From 38-11 sp964539975 (lineage in GTDB: Bacteria > Bacillota > Clostridia > Tissierellales > Dethiosulfatibacteraceae): a stretch of DNA of 64,000 nucleotides. Positions within the stretch are counted from its first letter, which is position 1. Each line of letters opens with the position of its first letter. A model generated the notes under the pieces. The model was not told the origin of the DNA. It worked only from the letters and a program-made list of their open reading frames with translations, and made no database searches. Of the stretch, positions 44,408 through 53,732 are shown piece after piece. A program made the translations under genes and the position numbers. The DNA is taken from contig CAZIKK010000010.1 in NCBI GenBank assembly GCA_964539975.1, forward strand, positions 16,266 through 80,265, given 5' to 3'.

Positions 44408-45196
44408 ATGAAGAGTAATACTCTAAGAAACAAAAGTTTTATGAACACAAGATCTTTGGTCACCATCAGCCTCATGACTACCTTGAGCATCGTCTTGGCT
44501 AGGATATTAGGACTTCTTATCCCCATCGCTGGGTTACCGGCCCTTAAAATCAACTTTTCAGGTATTCCATTGATTCTCACCGGTATTTTTTTTGGTCCTG
44601 CAGCTGGTTTCATGGCTGGAGCTGTAGCAGATATCATTGGGTATATGATCAATCCCATGGGGGGTGCTTTTTTTCCAGGATTCACATTAACAACCGCATT
44701 GACTGGTGCTATACCAGGTTTTTTGTTCAAAGTATTCAAGAGAAATGCTTTCTTAACTAAAAGAAACTTCAATTATTACAACTGTCTTTTCATCATTTTG
44801 ATGACGATCGGTTTGCTTTACGCATTATACTTGCGGGGGGTTCTTAGTTTTGATGGTGGTCTCCACTACAATGGCAACCCTGTGAGTTTTGTGGTCATTT
44901 TCTTTTTTCTCATTGCTGTGACTCTTTATGCGGTGGTTCCTTTTGTTATCAATCAATTCTTAGGTACCAAATATGGTATTTATACATTCGACAAGCTGTA
45001 TTTCACAGTCAGTACAACACAGTTTATCACTTCTCTTCTTCTAAACACCTATTTTTTATCTCTACTGTTTGGAAGAAGCTTCATTGTTTTTCTACCCACA
45101 AGGATCATGACCACCTATTTCATGATTCCAATTTTCACTTTCTTGTTAATGACATTGATAAGAATTCTTAAGTTAGACCGACAAGCTTATCATTGA
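44408..45196 (+). CDS. folT: Folate ECF transporter S-component FolT, enlarged
   Basis: Membrane substrate-binding subunit for folate uptake; it borrows the shared EcfA/A'/T module, not encoded here. 262 residues against about 170-180 for ordinary FolT. Residues 1-110 (ARILGLLIPIAGLPALKINF, GFMAGAVADIIGYMINPMGG) and 199-262 (TQFITSLLLNTYFLSLLFG, LPTRIMTTYFMIP) match the family; about residues 112-198 are an insert with two extra hydrophobic segments (126-143 and 160-182). Start ATG 44408 has AGGAGG ten bases upstream; a later ATG (MNTRSL) is possible. Regulated by the THF riboswitch. Confidence 0.9.
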   Translation: MKSNTLRNKSFMNTRSLVTISLMTTLSIVLARILGLLIPIAGLPALKINFSGIPLILTGIFFGPAAGFMAGAVADIIGYMINPMGGAFFPGFTLTTALTGAIPGFLFKVFKRNAFLTKRNFNYYNCLFIILMTIGLLYALYLRGVLSFDGGLHYNGNPVSFVVIFFFLIAVTLYAVVPFVINQFLGTKYGIYTFDKLYFTVSTTQFITSLLLNTYFLSLLFGRSFIVFLPTRIMTTYFMIPIFTFLLMTLIRILKLDRQAYH

Positions 45197-45209
45197 CCCT
45201 TGTCGGTCT
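45175..45209. terminator. Shared hairpin between convergent folT and DUF3343 genes
   Basis: Perfect 11-bp stem AGACCGACAAG/CTTGTCGGTCT whose 13-base loop contains both stop codons (folT TGA 45194-45196, DUF3343 TGA 45192-45190). No long T run on either strand; it probably ends both transcripts imperfectly or blocks read-through. Confidence 0.65.
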
Positions 45210-45435
45210 GTACGATTTTATGGATCTTCTCATGTTTGATTTTATGCGATTCGCATAGGCTCAAAACCTTTTCTTTTAAATCACAATCAAACCGGCCACA
45301 TAAACCACATGAACTGCTAATACTTCTTGGAACAGGTATCAGCCTTATCTTGATATTATTATCCTTCATGACTTTTTCGAAACGCATCGCATGGGATATT
45401 GATAAAAAAGTTATCACACAAATGTCCGTTGTCAT
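45190..45435 (-). CDS. DUF3343 protein, putative Se/S carrier-like
   Basis: 81 residues. ICVITFLSISHAMRFEKVMK then IRLIPVPRSISSSCGLCGRF match DUF3343, a small family often found near selenium- and sulfur-metabolism genes. The motif SSSCGLCGRFDC has three cysteines, more than the usual one or two in this stretch (from memory of the family). ATG at 45435 has AGGAGG upstream. It converges with folT and their coding ends overlap by seven bases. Confidence 0.85.
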   Translation of the reverse strand: MTTDICVITFLSISHAMRFEKVMKDNNIKIRLIPVPRSISSSCGLCGRFDCDLKEKVLSLCESHKIKHEKIHKIVQTDKGQ

Positions 45436-45527
45436 TAGTTATCCTCCTATCTTGATCATTTTATTCTATTATAAAAATACCCACCTTACAAACGATTTTT
45501 TCGTACTTTAGCTTGTTTTTATATATC

Positions 45528-45553
45528 TATATTTCGTTACAATGCGAAATATA
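45528..45553. repeat. AT-rich inverted repeat in intergenic region
   Basis: Nine-bp perfect inverted repeat TATATTTCG/CGAAATATA with an eight-base spacer, between the DUF3343 start and the permease promoter. It could be an operator or a weak terminator. Confidence 0.45.
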
Positions 45554-45574
45554 TTCCTTTTTATTCTTCTTTTA

Positions 45575-45603
45575 TTGACTATTATGACGCATCTAGTTAG
45601 AAT
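45575..45603 (+). promoter_or_regulatory. sigma-A promoter of NCS2 permease
   Basis: -35 TTGACT (45575-45580), 17-bp spacer, -10 TAGAAT (45598-45603). No purine riboswitch fold is visible in the 45-base leader. Confidence 0.8.
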
Positions 45604-45649
45604 GTAAATGAATTCATTAATATTAAATAAAAACAACAAGGAGAAAGAA

Positions 45650-46949
45650 ATGGAGAAGTTTTTTAAACTCAAAGAACACAACACCAATGTAAAAACTGAA
45701 GTCCTCGCAGGAATCACCACATTTATGACAATGGCTTACATCCTCATCGTCAACCCGTTGATGCTTATGGATGCTGGAATGCCTTTTGGAGCTGTATTCA
45801 CAGCCACAGCTTTGTCATCCTTGATCGCAACCTTAGTCATGGCTTTGTTTGCTAATCTACCTTTCGCTCTGGCCCCTGGCATGGGTTTGAATGCATTTTT
45901 TACCTATGTGGTTGTCATCGGCATGGGAAAAAGTTTTGAATTTGCTTTAACAGCTGTATTTTTAGAAGGAATTATTTTTATAGTTTTAACATTCTTGAAT
46001 GTTAGAGAAGCCATCATCGACAGTATCCCCCTTAACATAAAAAAGGCAATTTCTGTTGGTATTGGTTTGTTTATCGCTTTTATCGGATTGGTCAATTCAG
46101 AGGTCATTATCCACCAGCCTTATTCAACCATTATTGAACTTGGCAATGTGATTGAAGGAACCGCTTTGTTGGCATTGGTCGGCCTTGTGATCACTGGAGT
46201 TTTGTTGGCTCTGAAAATCAAGGGAGCTTTGTTAATCGGTATTATTGCAACCACATTGATTGGAATCCCTATGGGTATCACCACAGTTGGAGAAGAATTC
46301 AAGCTCTTATCCGCACCTCCATCTATGTCCGATACTTTCTTTAAGTTTGAGTTCTCGCAAATTTTCACTTTCGATATGTTTATCGTTCTATTCACTTTTC
46401 TTATGGTTGATATGTTTGATACCGTTGGGACACTAGTAGGTGTTGCTACCAAAGCAGAAATGCTTTCAGAAGACGGAAAAGTGCCTAATTGCAAAGCAAG
46501 CTTTGCTGGCAGATGCAATTGGTACAACAGTTGGGGCATTGTTTGGCACAAGCACTGTAACCACTTATGTTGAAAGTTCTGCCGGTGTTGCAGAAGGTGG
46601 CAGAACCGGTCTAACCGCTCTATCCACTGCCGCCATGTTTGGTGTTGCTTTGTTTTTCTCAGATGTATTTCTTCTCATTCCAAGTGCTGCCACAGCGCCT
46701 GCTTTGATATTGGTGGGACTATTCATGATGTCACCTATTAAAGACATTGATTTTGAAGATTATACGGAAGCAATCCCAGCCTTTATAACTTTCTTGTTCA
46801 TGCCTTTGGCATACAGCATTTCAGATGGTATTGTATTTGGTATCCTCGCATATATTTTCTTGAAGGTTCTGACTGGAAAAGCTAATAAAGTCAATATTTT
46901 AACTTATATTGTCGGATTGATATTCATTGCCAAGTTGCTCATTGGCTAA
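45650..46949 (+). pseudogene. NCS2 family purine permease (PbuG/AzgA type), frameshifted
   Basis: Guanine/hypoxanthine/adenine permease in two frames. The first frame starts at ATG 45650 (MEKFFKLKEH, AAGGAG upstream) and reads correctly through GVATKAEMLSEDGKVPN up to 46489. An extra T at about 46490 then shifts the frame; the rest continues from GCA at 46491 as AKQALLADAIGTTVGALFG and ends at 46949. Both halves match the family without a gap and total about 433 residues, the normal size. The single-base insertion may be an assembly error in a draft with N gaps or a real mutation. No heptamer slippery site is seen. Promoter, ribosome-binding site and terminator are all intact. Confidence 0.88.
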
Positions 46950-46960
46950 CCTCTAATCCT

Positions 46961-46993
46961 AACCACATAGCTCACTTGCTATGTGGTTTTTTT
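46961..46993 (+). terminator. Rho-independent terminator after NCS2 permease
   Basis: Perfect 11-bp stem AACCACATAGC/GCTATGTGGTT with a six-base loop, followed by TTTTT. Confidence 0.93.
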
Positions 46994-47013
46994 ATGACTT
47001 TTTCCATCTTTTA

Positions 47014-47041
47014 TTGTAATCTCATTTTCATGTGCTATAAT
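47014..47041 (+). promoter_or_regulatory. sigma-A promoter of panT-coaX
   Basis: -35 TTGTAA (47014-47019), 16-bp spacer, extended -10 TGCTATAAT ending at 47041. Confidence 0.75.
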
Positions 47042-47092
47042 AATAATGATTTGTCTTGTATCTAAATAAAGAACGAGAACAAGGAGGAAAAC

Positions 47093-47674
47093 ATGAATTC
47101 AATAATGAAAGACACACGCAAACTCACTTTTTTAGGAGTTATGCTGGCACTGACAGTCGCATTTGTGGCTATCACCGCCATTCCCACCGCTTCAGCAAGC
47201 ATGGCTTTGCTGATCTTTATTCCGACCATTGTCACAGGCATCGTTATGGGGCCAAAGGCAGGTGCACTGATGGGTTTTTTCGCTGGTGTGACAACGCTAC
47301 TTAGAGGGCTATTAGCTCCTTTGTCACCTTTTGATTTGCTCTTCATCAACCCACTAGTCTCTGTGTTGCCCAGAACTTTTATCGGTGTGGTTGCTTATTT
47401 TGTCTACAAAGGACTAAGCTCAGCTTTATCAAAAATGCCTCAAGGAGATAAAGTGGCCATCTTGATTGCTGGTGCTTCTGGCGCCATTACCAATACAGCC
47501 CTAGTGATGACCATGCTCTATTTTGTTTATGCACAAGATATCGTTGAAATGGTAGGTGCCTCTTATCGAGTTTTCTTAATTTCCATTATCACAACGAGCG
47601 CGGTTTTAGAGGCGGCCGTCGCCGCAATTCTGACTTTACCTGTTGTGGTAGCATACAGGGCTGTCAACAAATAA
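47093..47674 (+). CDS. panT: Pantothenate ECF transporter S-component
   Basis: 193 residues with about six membrane helices and the S-component features: short N-terminal DTRKLTFLGVMLALT, GIVMGPKAGALMGFFAG and FINPLVSVLPR. Position 16 bases before coaX, which phosphorylates pantothenate, supports pantothenate as substrate. Start ATG 47093 has AAGGAGG upstream. Confidence 0.87.
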   Translation: MNSIMKDTRKLTFLGVMLALTVAFVAITAIPTASASMALLIFIPTIVTGIVMGPKAGALMGFFAGVTTLLRGLLAPLSPFDLLFINPLVSVLPRTFIGVVAYFVYKGLSSALSKMPQGDKVAILIAGASGAITNTALVMTMLYFVYAQDIVEMVGASYRVFLISIITTSAVLEAAVAAILTLPVVVAYRAVNK

Positions 47675-47690
47675 TCACAAGGAGCCTACT

Positions 47691-48467
47691 ATGTTTTTAG
47701 CCATTGATGTAGGAAATACGAACATAACACTTGGTGTTTGGGACGAGACCACGCTTCATGGTCCTTGGAGAATGACTACTAAACAACCACGCACATCTGA
47801 TGAGTATGGTTTGTTTATAAGAAATCTACTGGACGTAAACGGCATTGATGCAAGCAAATTAGAAGATATTATCATTTCTTCAGTTGTACCCAACATTATG
47901 CATTCTTTCATGAGGGCACTGGAAAAATATCTCAACCGAACACCCATTACTATTGGGCCAGGCACAAAAACTGGTTTGGCCATCAAAGCAGAGAATCCGA
48001 AAGAGGTGGGTTCTGATAGAATCGTAGATGCAGTGGCAGCATTCGAAATATATGGCGGCCCTGTCATCGTCATTGATTTTGGTACAGCAACTACTTATGA
48101 TGTTGTGACAGAAAATTTTGAGTTTGTTGCAGCCATCACCTCTCCAGGCATACAAATTAGTGCAGATGCTCTATGGAGCAGAGCAGCTCAACTACCAAAC
48201 ATAGCGATAACAAAGCCTAGTAGCATCTTGGCTCGCAACACCATCACAAGCATGCAAGCCGGCTTGGTATATGGCTACATTGGACAGGTAGAATACATTG
48301 TTAAAAAAATCAAAGAAGAAATGGAATGTCCCAACATGCACGTCATCGCAACAGGCGGTCTTGGAAATATCATCTTTCCAGAAACGGAAGTCATCGATGT
48401 ATTCGATGTCATGTTGACACTCAAAGGACTAAAAATCATTTACGAAAAAAATCGCAAGGGCTATTAA
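47691..48467 (+). CDS. coaX: Type III pantothenate kinase
   Basis: First step of coenzyme A synthesis. 258 residues, ASKHA fold: phosphate loop DVGNTNITLG at the N-terminus, GSDRIVDAVAAF, the adenosine site IDFGTATTYDVV and the C-terminal ATGGLGNII. Its stop codon lies in the loop of a terminator hairpin. Confidence 0.97.
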   Translation: MFLAIDVGNTNITLGVWDETTLHGPWRMTTKQPRTSDEYGLFIRNLLDVNGIDASKLEDIIISSVVPNIMHSFMRALEKYLNRTPITIGPGTKTGLAIKAENPKEVGSDRIVDAVAAFEIYGGPVIVIDFGTATTYDVVTENFEFVAAITSPGIQISADALWSRAAQLPNIAITKPSSILARNTITSMQAGLVYGYIGQVEYIVKKIKEEMECPNMHVIATGGLGNIIFPETEVIDVFDVMLTLKGLKIIYEKNRKGY

Positions 48468-48479
48468 GCCCTTGTATTT
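48455..48479 (+). terminator. Terminator overlapping coaX stop
   Basis: Stem CAAGGGC/GCCCTTG with six-base loop TATTAA, which includes the coaX TAA, followed by TATTTTT. The ABC transporter gene starts 20 bases later, so read-through or partial termination is likely. Confidence 0.75.
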
Positions 48480-48499
48480 TTGCGAATTAGGAGGTACTT

Positions 48500-50245
48500 T
48501 TGAACTTAGTTAGAAGATTCTCAACTTATTACATTCCACACATCAAACTGTTTGTTTTAGATATTTCCTGTGCTACGGGAATCGCCGGTCTTGACTTGAT
48601 TTTTCCTCTATTATCCAGAAGTATCCTCAACAACCACATTCCCGATAAAAATTTGCGAGCCCTCATCACAACCATTTTGGTCATGTTGGGACTCTACATT
48701 CTACGGGCTCTTTTATATTACATTTTAAGCTATTGGGGACATATTTTAGGTGTTCGTATCGAATACGATATGAGAAAAAAACTCTTTAACCACCTTCAAA
48801 CATTAGACGTCAGTTTTTTCGATGGAAGTCGTGTCGGCAAACTTATGTCTAGGTTGATCAATGATCTTAATACCATTGCTGAGCTTGCCCATCATGGTCC
48901 GGAAGACGTCTTTTTGTCTGTTCTTTTACTAGGAGGTTCTTTCTTTATACTACTTAATATCGAATGGCGTTTGACTCTAATCCTATTCGCACTCATCCCC
49001 ATCATGTTGTTATTCACCATGAAAAAAGGGGTTGTGATGCGCAGGAAGTTCCGTGATGTCCGTGAAAAAATCGCCTCTGTAAATGCTCAAATTGAGAATA
49101 GTCTTTCCGGCATTCGTGTGGCAAAGGCTTTTACCAATGAAAGCTTTGAAAACGAAAAATTCGATCACGGCAACATGACATTTAGAGTGTCAAAATCTGC
49201 AGCTTACCTGACGATGGCCGAATTCCACACAGGCATGAATTTGTTTATGAACATTCTGACATTGATCACTGTTGGTATTGGAGGCTACTTCGTATACACA
49301 GATGCCATGACTTACGGGGATTTGGTTGCCTTTATTCTTTTTACCAACTTTTTTCTGGATCCTATTAAACGTCTAACTAATTTCACCGAACAATTTCAGG
49401 ATGGCATGTCCGGTTTCGAACGGTTCAATCATTTGCTAGACATCTCACCAAGAATCAAAGACATTGATGATGCCATTCAACTTGAAAATGTAGCTGGTAA
49501 CATCACTATAGAAAATGTGTCTTTTTCTTATGAGGACAATTCTGAAAACAAAGTCCTCAGCCATGTTAATATCTCAATTGAAGCAGGCAAAACAGTAGCT
49601 TTAGTCGGTCCATCAGGTGGAGGAAAAACAACTCTGTGTCACCTCATTCCTAGGTTTTACGATGTCTCTGAGGGAGAGATTAAAATAGACGGTGTAAATA
49701 TTAAAAACTATACCATTCAATCTCTCAGAAGACATATCGGTTTGGTGCAACAAAGTGTCTTTCTGTTCACAGGAACCATTAGGGATAATATTCTTTATGG
49801 TAATATTGATGCTTCCCATGAGGAAGTCATAGATGCTGCAAAAAATGCAAGCATCCACGATTTTATCATGTCTTTGCCCCAGGGCTATGATACCCACATT
49901 GGCGAAAGAGGTATAAAGCTGTCTGGTGGGCAGCAACAAAGGCTCTCCATCGCTCGAGTATTCTTGAAAAACCCACCCATACTGATCCTTGACGAGGCGA
50001 CTTCAGCTCTTGATAATGCGACAGAAGTCATGATTCAAGCATCCTTAGAAAAGCTCTCTAAGGGTCGTACGACACTGGTCATTGCCCATCGCCTCTCCAC
50101 AATCAAGAATGCAAATGAAATTATTGTGATTGATGATAAAGGCATTCATGAAAGAGGCACCCATGAAGAATTAATCCAAGATAATGGTGTCTACGCTAAT
50201 TTATATCAGCATCAGTTCAAATCATTAGTGGATTCTGAGGAATGA
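48500..50245 (+). CDS. ABC transporter, fused membrane and ATP-binding domains (exporter type)
   Basis: 581 residues: six membrane helices in the first 310 residues, then an NBD with Walker A GPSGGGKTT, signature LSGGQQQRLSIARV, Walker B ILILDEATSALD and the H-loop VIAHRLST. It is a homodimeric or half-transporter of the MsbA/multidrug type; substrate unknown. Start is TTG at 48500 with TAGGAGGT about six bases upstream. Its last 34 bases overlap the convergent clpC end. Confidence 0.93.
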   Translation: MNLVRRFSTYYIPHIKLFVLDISCATGIAGLDLIFPLLSRSILNNHIPDKNLRALITTILVMLGLYILRALLYYILSYWGHILGVRIEYDMRKKLFNHLQTLDVSFFDGSRVGKLMSRLINDLNTIAELAHHGPEDVFLSVLLLGGSFFILLNIEWRLTLILFALIPIMLLFTMKKGVVMRRKFRDVREKIASVNAQIENSLSGIRVAKAFTNESFENEKFDHGNMTFRVSKSAAYLTMAEFHTGMNLFMNILTLITVGIGGYFVYTDAMTYGDLVAFILFTNFFLDPIKRLTNFTEQFQDGMSGFERFNHLLDISPRIKDIDDAIQLENVAGNITIENVSFSYEDNSENKVLSHVNISIEAGKTVALVGPSGGGKTTLCHLIPRFYDVSEGEIKIDGVNIKNYTIQSLRRHIGLVQQSVFLFTGTIRDNILYGNIDASHEEVIDAAKNASIHDFIMSLPQGYDTHIGERGIKLSGGQQQRLSIARVFLKNPPILILDEATSALDNATEVMIQASLEKLSKGRTTLVIAHRLSTIKNANEIIVIDDKGIHERGTHEELIQDNGVYANLYQHQFKSLVDSEE

Positions 50246-52689
50246 TCTTTCTTGTTTTGTATGTCTAGTTGTCCATCGACAACGTTGACAATCAGTTCAT
50301 CGTTTTTTGATAGACTTCCTTTCAAAATTTCTTCTGACAGTTTATCCTCAATCCGCTTTCTGATTGTGCGTTGCAAAGGTCTTGCTCCAAACACAGGGTC
50401 GTATCCTTCTTCTGCCAGCAAGGCTTTTGCTTCCTCTGTTACTTCAATTTTTATGCCTAACTCCGACAACCTCTTCTGAAGGTTCATGATCATCAAACTG
50501 GCAATCTCTTTAATGTTATCTTTGCTGAGGCCGTGAAACACAATGATCTCATCTAGTCGGTTCAAGAATTCTGGTCTAAAGGTCTTTTTCAATTCTACCA
50601 TCACATTTTCTTTCATCTTTTCATATTCGTCTTTTTCTTGATCTTGACCCGTTGAAAAACCTAGGGTCTTTTGTTTTTTGATGGTGCTGGCCCCTACATT
50701 GGAAGTCATAATGATTAAAGTGTTTTTGAAGTCAACCGTCCGACCTTTAGAGTCTGTCATTCGTCCGTCATCTAGCAATTGTAACAAGATGTTGAAAACA
50801 TCAGGATGTGCTTTTTCGATTTCATCAAATAAAATAACAGAATAAGGCTTTCTTCTAATTTTTTCAGTCAATTGACCGCCTTCCTCGTATCCTATATAAC
50901 CTGGCGGAGATCCAACTAATTTTGATACAGCGTGTTTTTCCATGTATTCCGACATGTCAATTCGGATAATGGCATTCTCGTCGCCAAACAAAGCTTCTGC
51001 CAATGCTTTGGATAACTCTGTCTTTCCAACTCCAGTAGGTCCTAGAAACATGAAGGATCCAATGGGTTTATTAGGATCTTTCAATCCAACCCTCGCTCGT
51101 CTTACGGCCTTTGCTGCCGCTTCAACAGCTTGCTCTTGCCCAACTAGACGTTTGTGCAACAGATGCTCCAAATTAAGCAGTTTTTCGCTTTCTTCAGAAG
51201 CCATTTTTTTGACAGGCACGCCTGTCCAAGAAGAAACAATCGATGCAATTTCTTCATATCCTATTTCGCTTTCCGATGCTGATGCTTCTTGTTGCCATGT
51301 CTTCTTTCTGTTTTCCAGCTCATCCTTAATGGCTTTTTCTTTGTCTCTCAATTTTGCCGCCTCTTCAAATTTCTGATGATGGATGGCTTCCTGCTTTTCT
51401 TTTTCAACGGTTTTAAAGGATTCTTCTAGATCCTTTAGCTCTTGTGGTGCCGTTACTGTTTTAATTCTTTGTCTTGAAGACGCTTCATCAATTAAATCGA
51501 TGGCTTTGTCCGGCAAAAATCGATCTGATATATACCGGTGGGATAGTTTTGCAGCGGCATCTATTGCCTCATCTGTTATTTTGATCTTATGATGGGCTTC
51601 ATATTTGTCTCGCAGCCCTTTCAATATGGCAATGGTCTCTTCAACTGTTGGTTCGTTTACCATCACCGTCTGAAACCTTCTTTCCAAAGCCGCATCTTTT
51701 TCTATGTGTTTTTTGTATTCATCAATTGTGGTGGCACCAATGGCTTGAATCTCACCTTTAGCAAGGGATGGTTTTAAGATATTTGAAGCATCAATTGCTC
51801 CCTCTGCGCTACCTGCTCCTATCAATGTATGTAATTCATCCAAAAATAGAATCACATTTCCATCTGTGACAATTTCTTCCATCACCTGCTTCAGTCGTTC
51901 TTCGAATTCTCCTCTGTATTTGGCACCAGCAACCATTCCAGCCAAATCAAGCGTTACAACCCGTTTGTTTTTCAATATTTCAGGTACGTTCCCCTCAACA
52001 ATTGATTGTGCTAAACCCTCTGCAATGGCAGTTTTCCCAACGCCAGGTTCTCCAATCAAAACTGGATTGTTTTTAGTTCGTCTGCTCAGAACTTGTATCA
52101 CTCGTTGGATCTCCTCTTGCCTCCCAATCACTGGATCAATTTTCCCTTTTTTTGCCAACTCATTTAAATTTTTCCCGTATTTCTCCAATGCTTTTTTACT
52201 GGTTTCCTGGTGTGGTTCACTTGTTGATTGATTATTTGTTTCCATGCTTTGTTGTTTGTAGTGCGCGCCTTGTTGTATGTCGCTTTGAATCATTTCAGGG
52301 GTCATCCCAAATTCTCTCAACAGCATAGCTGCAATGCCTTCCCCTTCTGCTACAATCGCCATCAAGATGTGCTCGGTTTCAATAAAGTTCAAACCAAATT
52401 GAGCCGCAAATTGACCTGATATTTCCATAATGGTTTTGGTTCTCGGACTTATAGACAAGGTTTGCCCAGCATGCTGCCCCTCACCAACAGATTTAATGAT
52501 TCCATTTCCCACACTCTTTGAATCAAGTCCTCTATTTCTAAGTATTTTTCCCGCTAAGCCTTCCATCTCTGACACAAGACCGAACAGTAAATGTTCTGAT
52601 CCTAAAACGCCGTGCTTTAATTCAATCGCTTTTTTTTGTGCAATTTCCAGTACTTTTTTACTGGATGCGCTAAGTTCTTTTCCTAACAT
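50212..52689 (-). CDS. clpC: ATP-dependent Clp protease ATP-binding subunit ClpC
   Basis: Class III heat-shock unfoldase that feeds ClpP. 825 residues: two N-domain repeats (about 1-145), AAA1 with GEPGVGKTA, a UVR/coiled-coil M domain (about 415-470, KFEEAAKLRDKEKAIKDE), AAA2 with GPTGVGKTE, and the ClpP loop region. Fourth gene of the ctsR operon. The last 34 bases overlap the convergent exporter gene; no hairpin terminator is visible in between. Confidence 0.97.
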   Translation of the reverse strand: MLGKELSASSKKVLEIAQKKAIELKHGVLGSEHLLFGLVSEMEGLAGKILRNRGLDSKSVGNGIIKSVGEGQHAGQTLSISPRTKTIMEISGQFAAQFGLNFIETEHILMAIVAEGEGIAAMLLREFGMTPEMIQSDIQQGAHYKQQSMETNNQSTSEPHQETSKKALEKYGKNLNELAKKGKIDPVIGRQEEIQRVIQVLSRRTKNNPVLIGEPGVGKTAIAEGLAQSIVEGNVPEILKNKRVVTLDLAGMVAGAKYRGEFEERLKQVMEEIVTDGNVILFLDELHTLIGAGSAEGAIDASNILKPSLAKGEIQAIGATTIDEYKKHIEKDAALERRFQTVMVNEPTVEETIAILKGLRDKYEAHHKIKITDEAIDAAAKLSHRYISDRFLPDKAIDLIDEASSRQRIKTVTAPQELKDLEESFKTVEKEKQEAIHHQKFEEAAKLRDKEKAIKDELENRKKTWQQEASASESEIGYEEIASIVSSWTGVPVKKMASEESEKLLNLEHLLHKRLVGQEQAVEAAAKAVRRARVGLKDPNKPIGSFMFLGPTGVGKTELSKALAEALFGDENAIIRIDMSEYMEKHAVSKLVGSPPGYIGYEEGGQLTEKIRRKPYSVILFDEIEKAHPDVFNILLQLLDDGRMTDSKGRTVDFKNTLIIMTSNVGASTIKKQKTLGFSTGQDQEKDEYEKMKENVMVELKKTFRPEFLNRLDEIIVFHGLSKDNIKEIASLMIMNLQKRLSELGIKIEVTEEAKALLAEEGYDPVFGARPLQRTIRKRIEDKLSEEILKGSLSKNDELIVNVVDGQLDIQNKKDHSSESTNDLN

Positions 52690-52716
52690 ATCTTCACCTC
52701 GTATTATTCTTATTTG

Positions 52717-53721
52717 CTAAAAACTATTTCTTAGCAACTCTGCTCGTTTTACATCTCTTTCCATATTATCCATTTCCTGTCTCTGTAAATATTGTATGCT
52801 TGCAGGTTGAATATCCACGTAAAGCCTATCTATTTCATTCATGGTGCAATCCGTGATCAATTCAAGGCCCACTCCCAGTTTGATTAGCGACATCAGTCGG
52901 ACAGCTTCATCCGCTGTAATGGATCTGGCATGCTTGAGTATGCCATACGCTCTAAAAATTTTGTCCTCCAACAACACTGTATTACGCTCAATCAGTCTTT
53001 TTCTCGTCTCTCTTTCTTTTGATGCAATTTGTCTTGATAGGTTTTCTATCTTCTTGATGATGATCTCTTCGCCGTCACCAAGAGTTGACTGGTTTGATAT
53101 CTGATAAAGCGATCCCAAAGCTTTAGTTCCTTCACCATAGACCCCCCTCACTGCAAGTCCAAATTGAGAAATAGTCATAAAAACTTTATTGATCTCTTTG
53201 GTCATCTCCAATGCCGGTAGGTGTATCATCACAGATGCTCTCAACCCTGTTCCTAGATTTGTTGGACATGCTGTCAAATAGCCAACTTTTTCATCAAAGG
53301 CATAATTTAACTTTGACTCCAATCGATCATCCAACTCATCTGCCTGATCCCAAGCTTCTCTTAAGGAAAGTCCAGAAGTGAGCGTTTGAATCCTTATATG
53401 ATCTTCTTCATTGATCAATACCGATTGCGATTCGTTTTGATTCATGGCAAATCCACTCAATTCAGGTGTTAGCGTGAGAGCTGGGCTGATAATGTGTTTT
53501 TCAACCAACATGTTTCTTTCTATTTCTGGAATATCTTTCAGTCTAAAGCTCTGAAATGTTTTATGCTCCAACGCTTCACTTATATTTTGATAAACTTTGA
53601 CCGCGGTGGTGGTTTCCATTCTTCCCGGGAAAAAACAACTATCTAGATTTCTAGCTAGCCTAACTCTACTACTTACTATGATGTCTCGTTCCTCACCTGT
53701 TTCTTTCAGCCAATTTATCAT
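52717..53721 (-). CDS. mcsB: Protein arginine kinase McsB
   Basis: 334 residues, ATP:guanido phosphotransferase family. It phosphorylates arginines to mark proteins for ClpCP. SSRVRLARNLDSCFFPGRM at the N-terminus, NEEDHIRIQ and VGYLTACPTNLGTGLRASV with the catalytic cysteine are present. Slightly shorter at the C-terminus than the Bacillus enzyme (about 363 residues). Between mcsA (12 bases) and clpC. Confidence 0.96.
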   Translation of the reverse strand: MINWLKETGEERDIIVSSRVRLARNLDSCFFPGRMETTTAVKVYQNISEALEHKTFQSFRLKDIPEIERNMLVEKHIISPALTLTPELSGFAMNQNESQSVLINEEDHIRIQTLTSGLSLREAWDQADELDDRLESKLNYAFDEKVGYLTACPTNLGTGLRASVMIHLPALEMTKEINKVFMTISQFGLAVRGVYGEGTKALGSLYQISNQSTLGDGEEIIIKKIENLSRQIASKERETRKRLIERNTVLLEDKIFRAYGILKHARSITADEAVRLMSLIKLGVGLELITDCTMNEIDRLYVDIQPASIQYLQRQEMDNMERDVKRAELLRNSF

Positions 53722-53732
53722 ATTTTCACCTC

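Noticed and set aside
44401..44418. Five-codon frame MNYEE overlapping the folT start
   Set aside because: It is only two to three bases from the AGGAGG and very short; more likely a by-product of the AT-rich start region than a leader peptide.
45540..45649. Purine riboswitch before the NCS2 permease
   Set aside because: I looked for the conserved TATAA-type junctions and paired loops of the purine aptamer and found none; the leader is only about 45 bases.
46440..46573. Programmed frameshift in the NCS2 permease
   Set aside because: No slippery heptamer, internal Shine-Dalgarno or downstream pseudoknot is visible at 46480-46500; an extra single T explains the data better.
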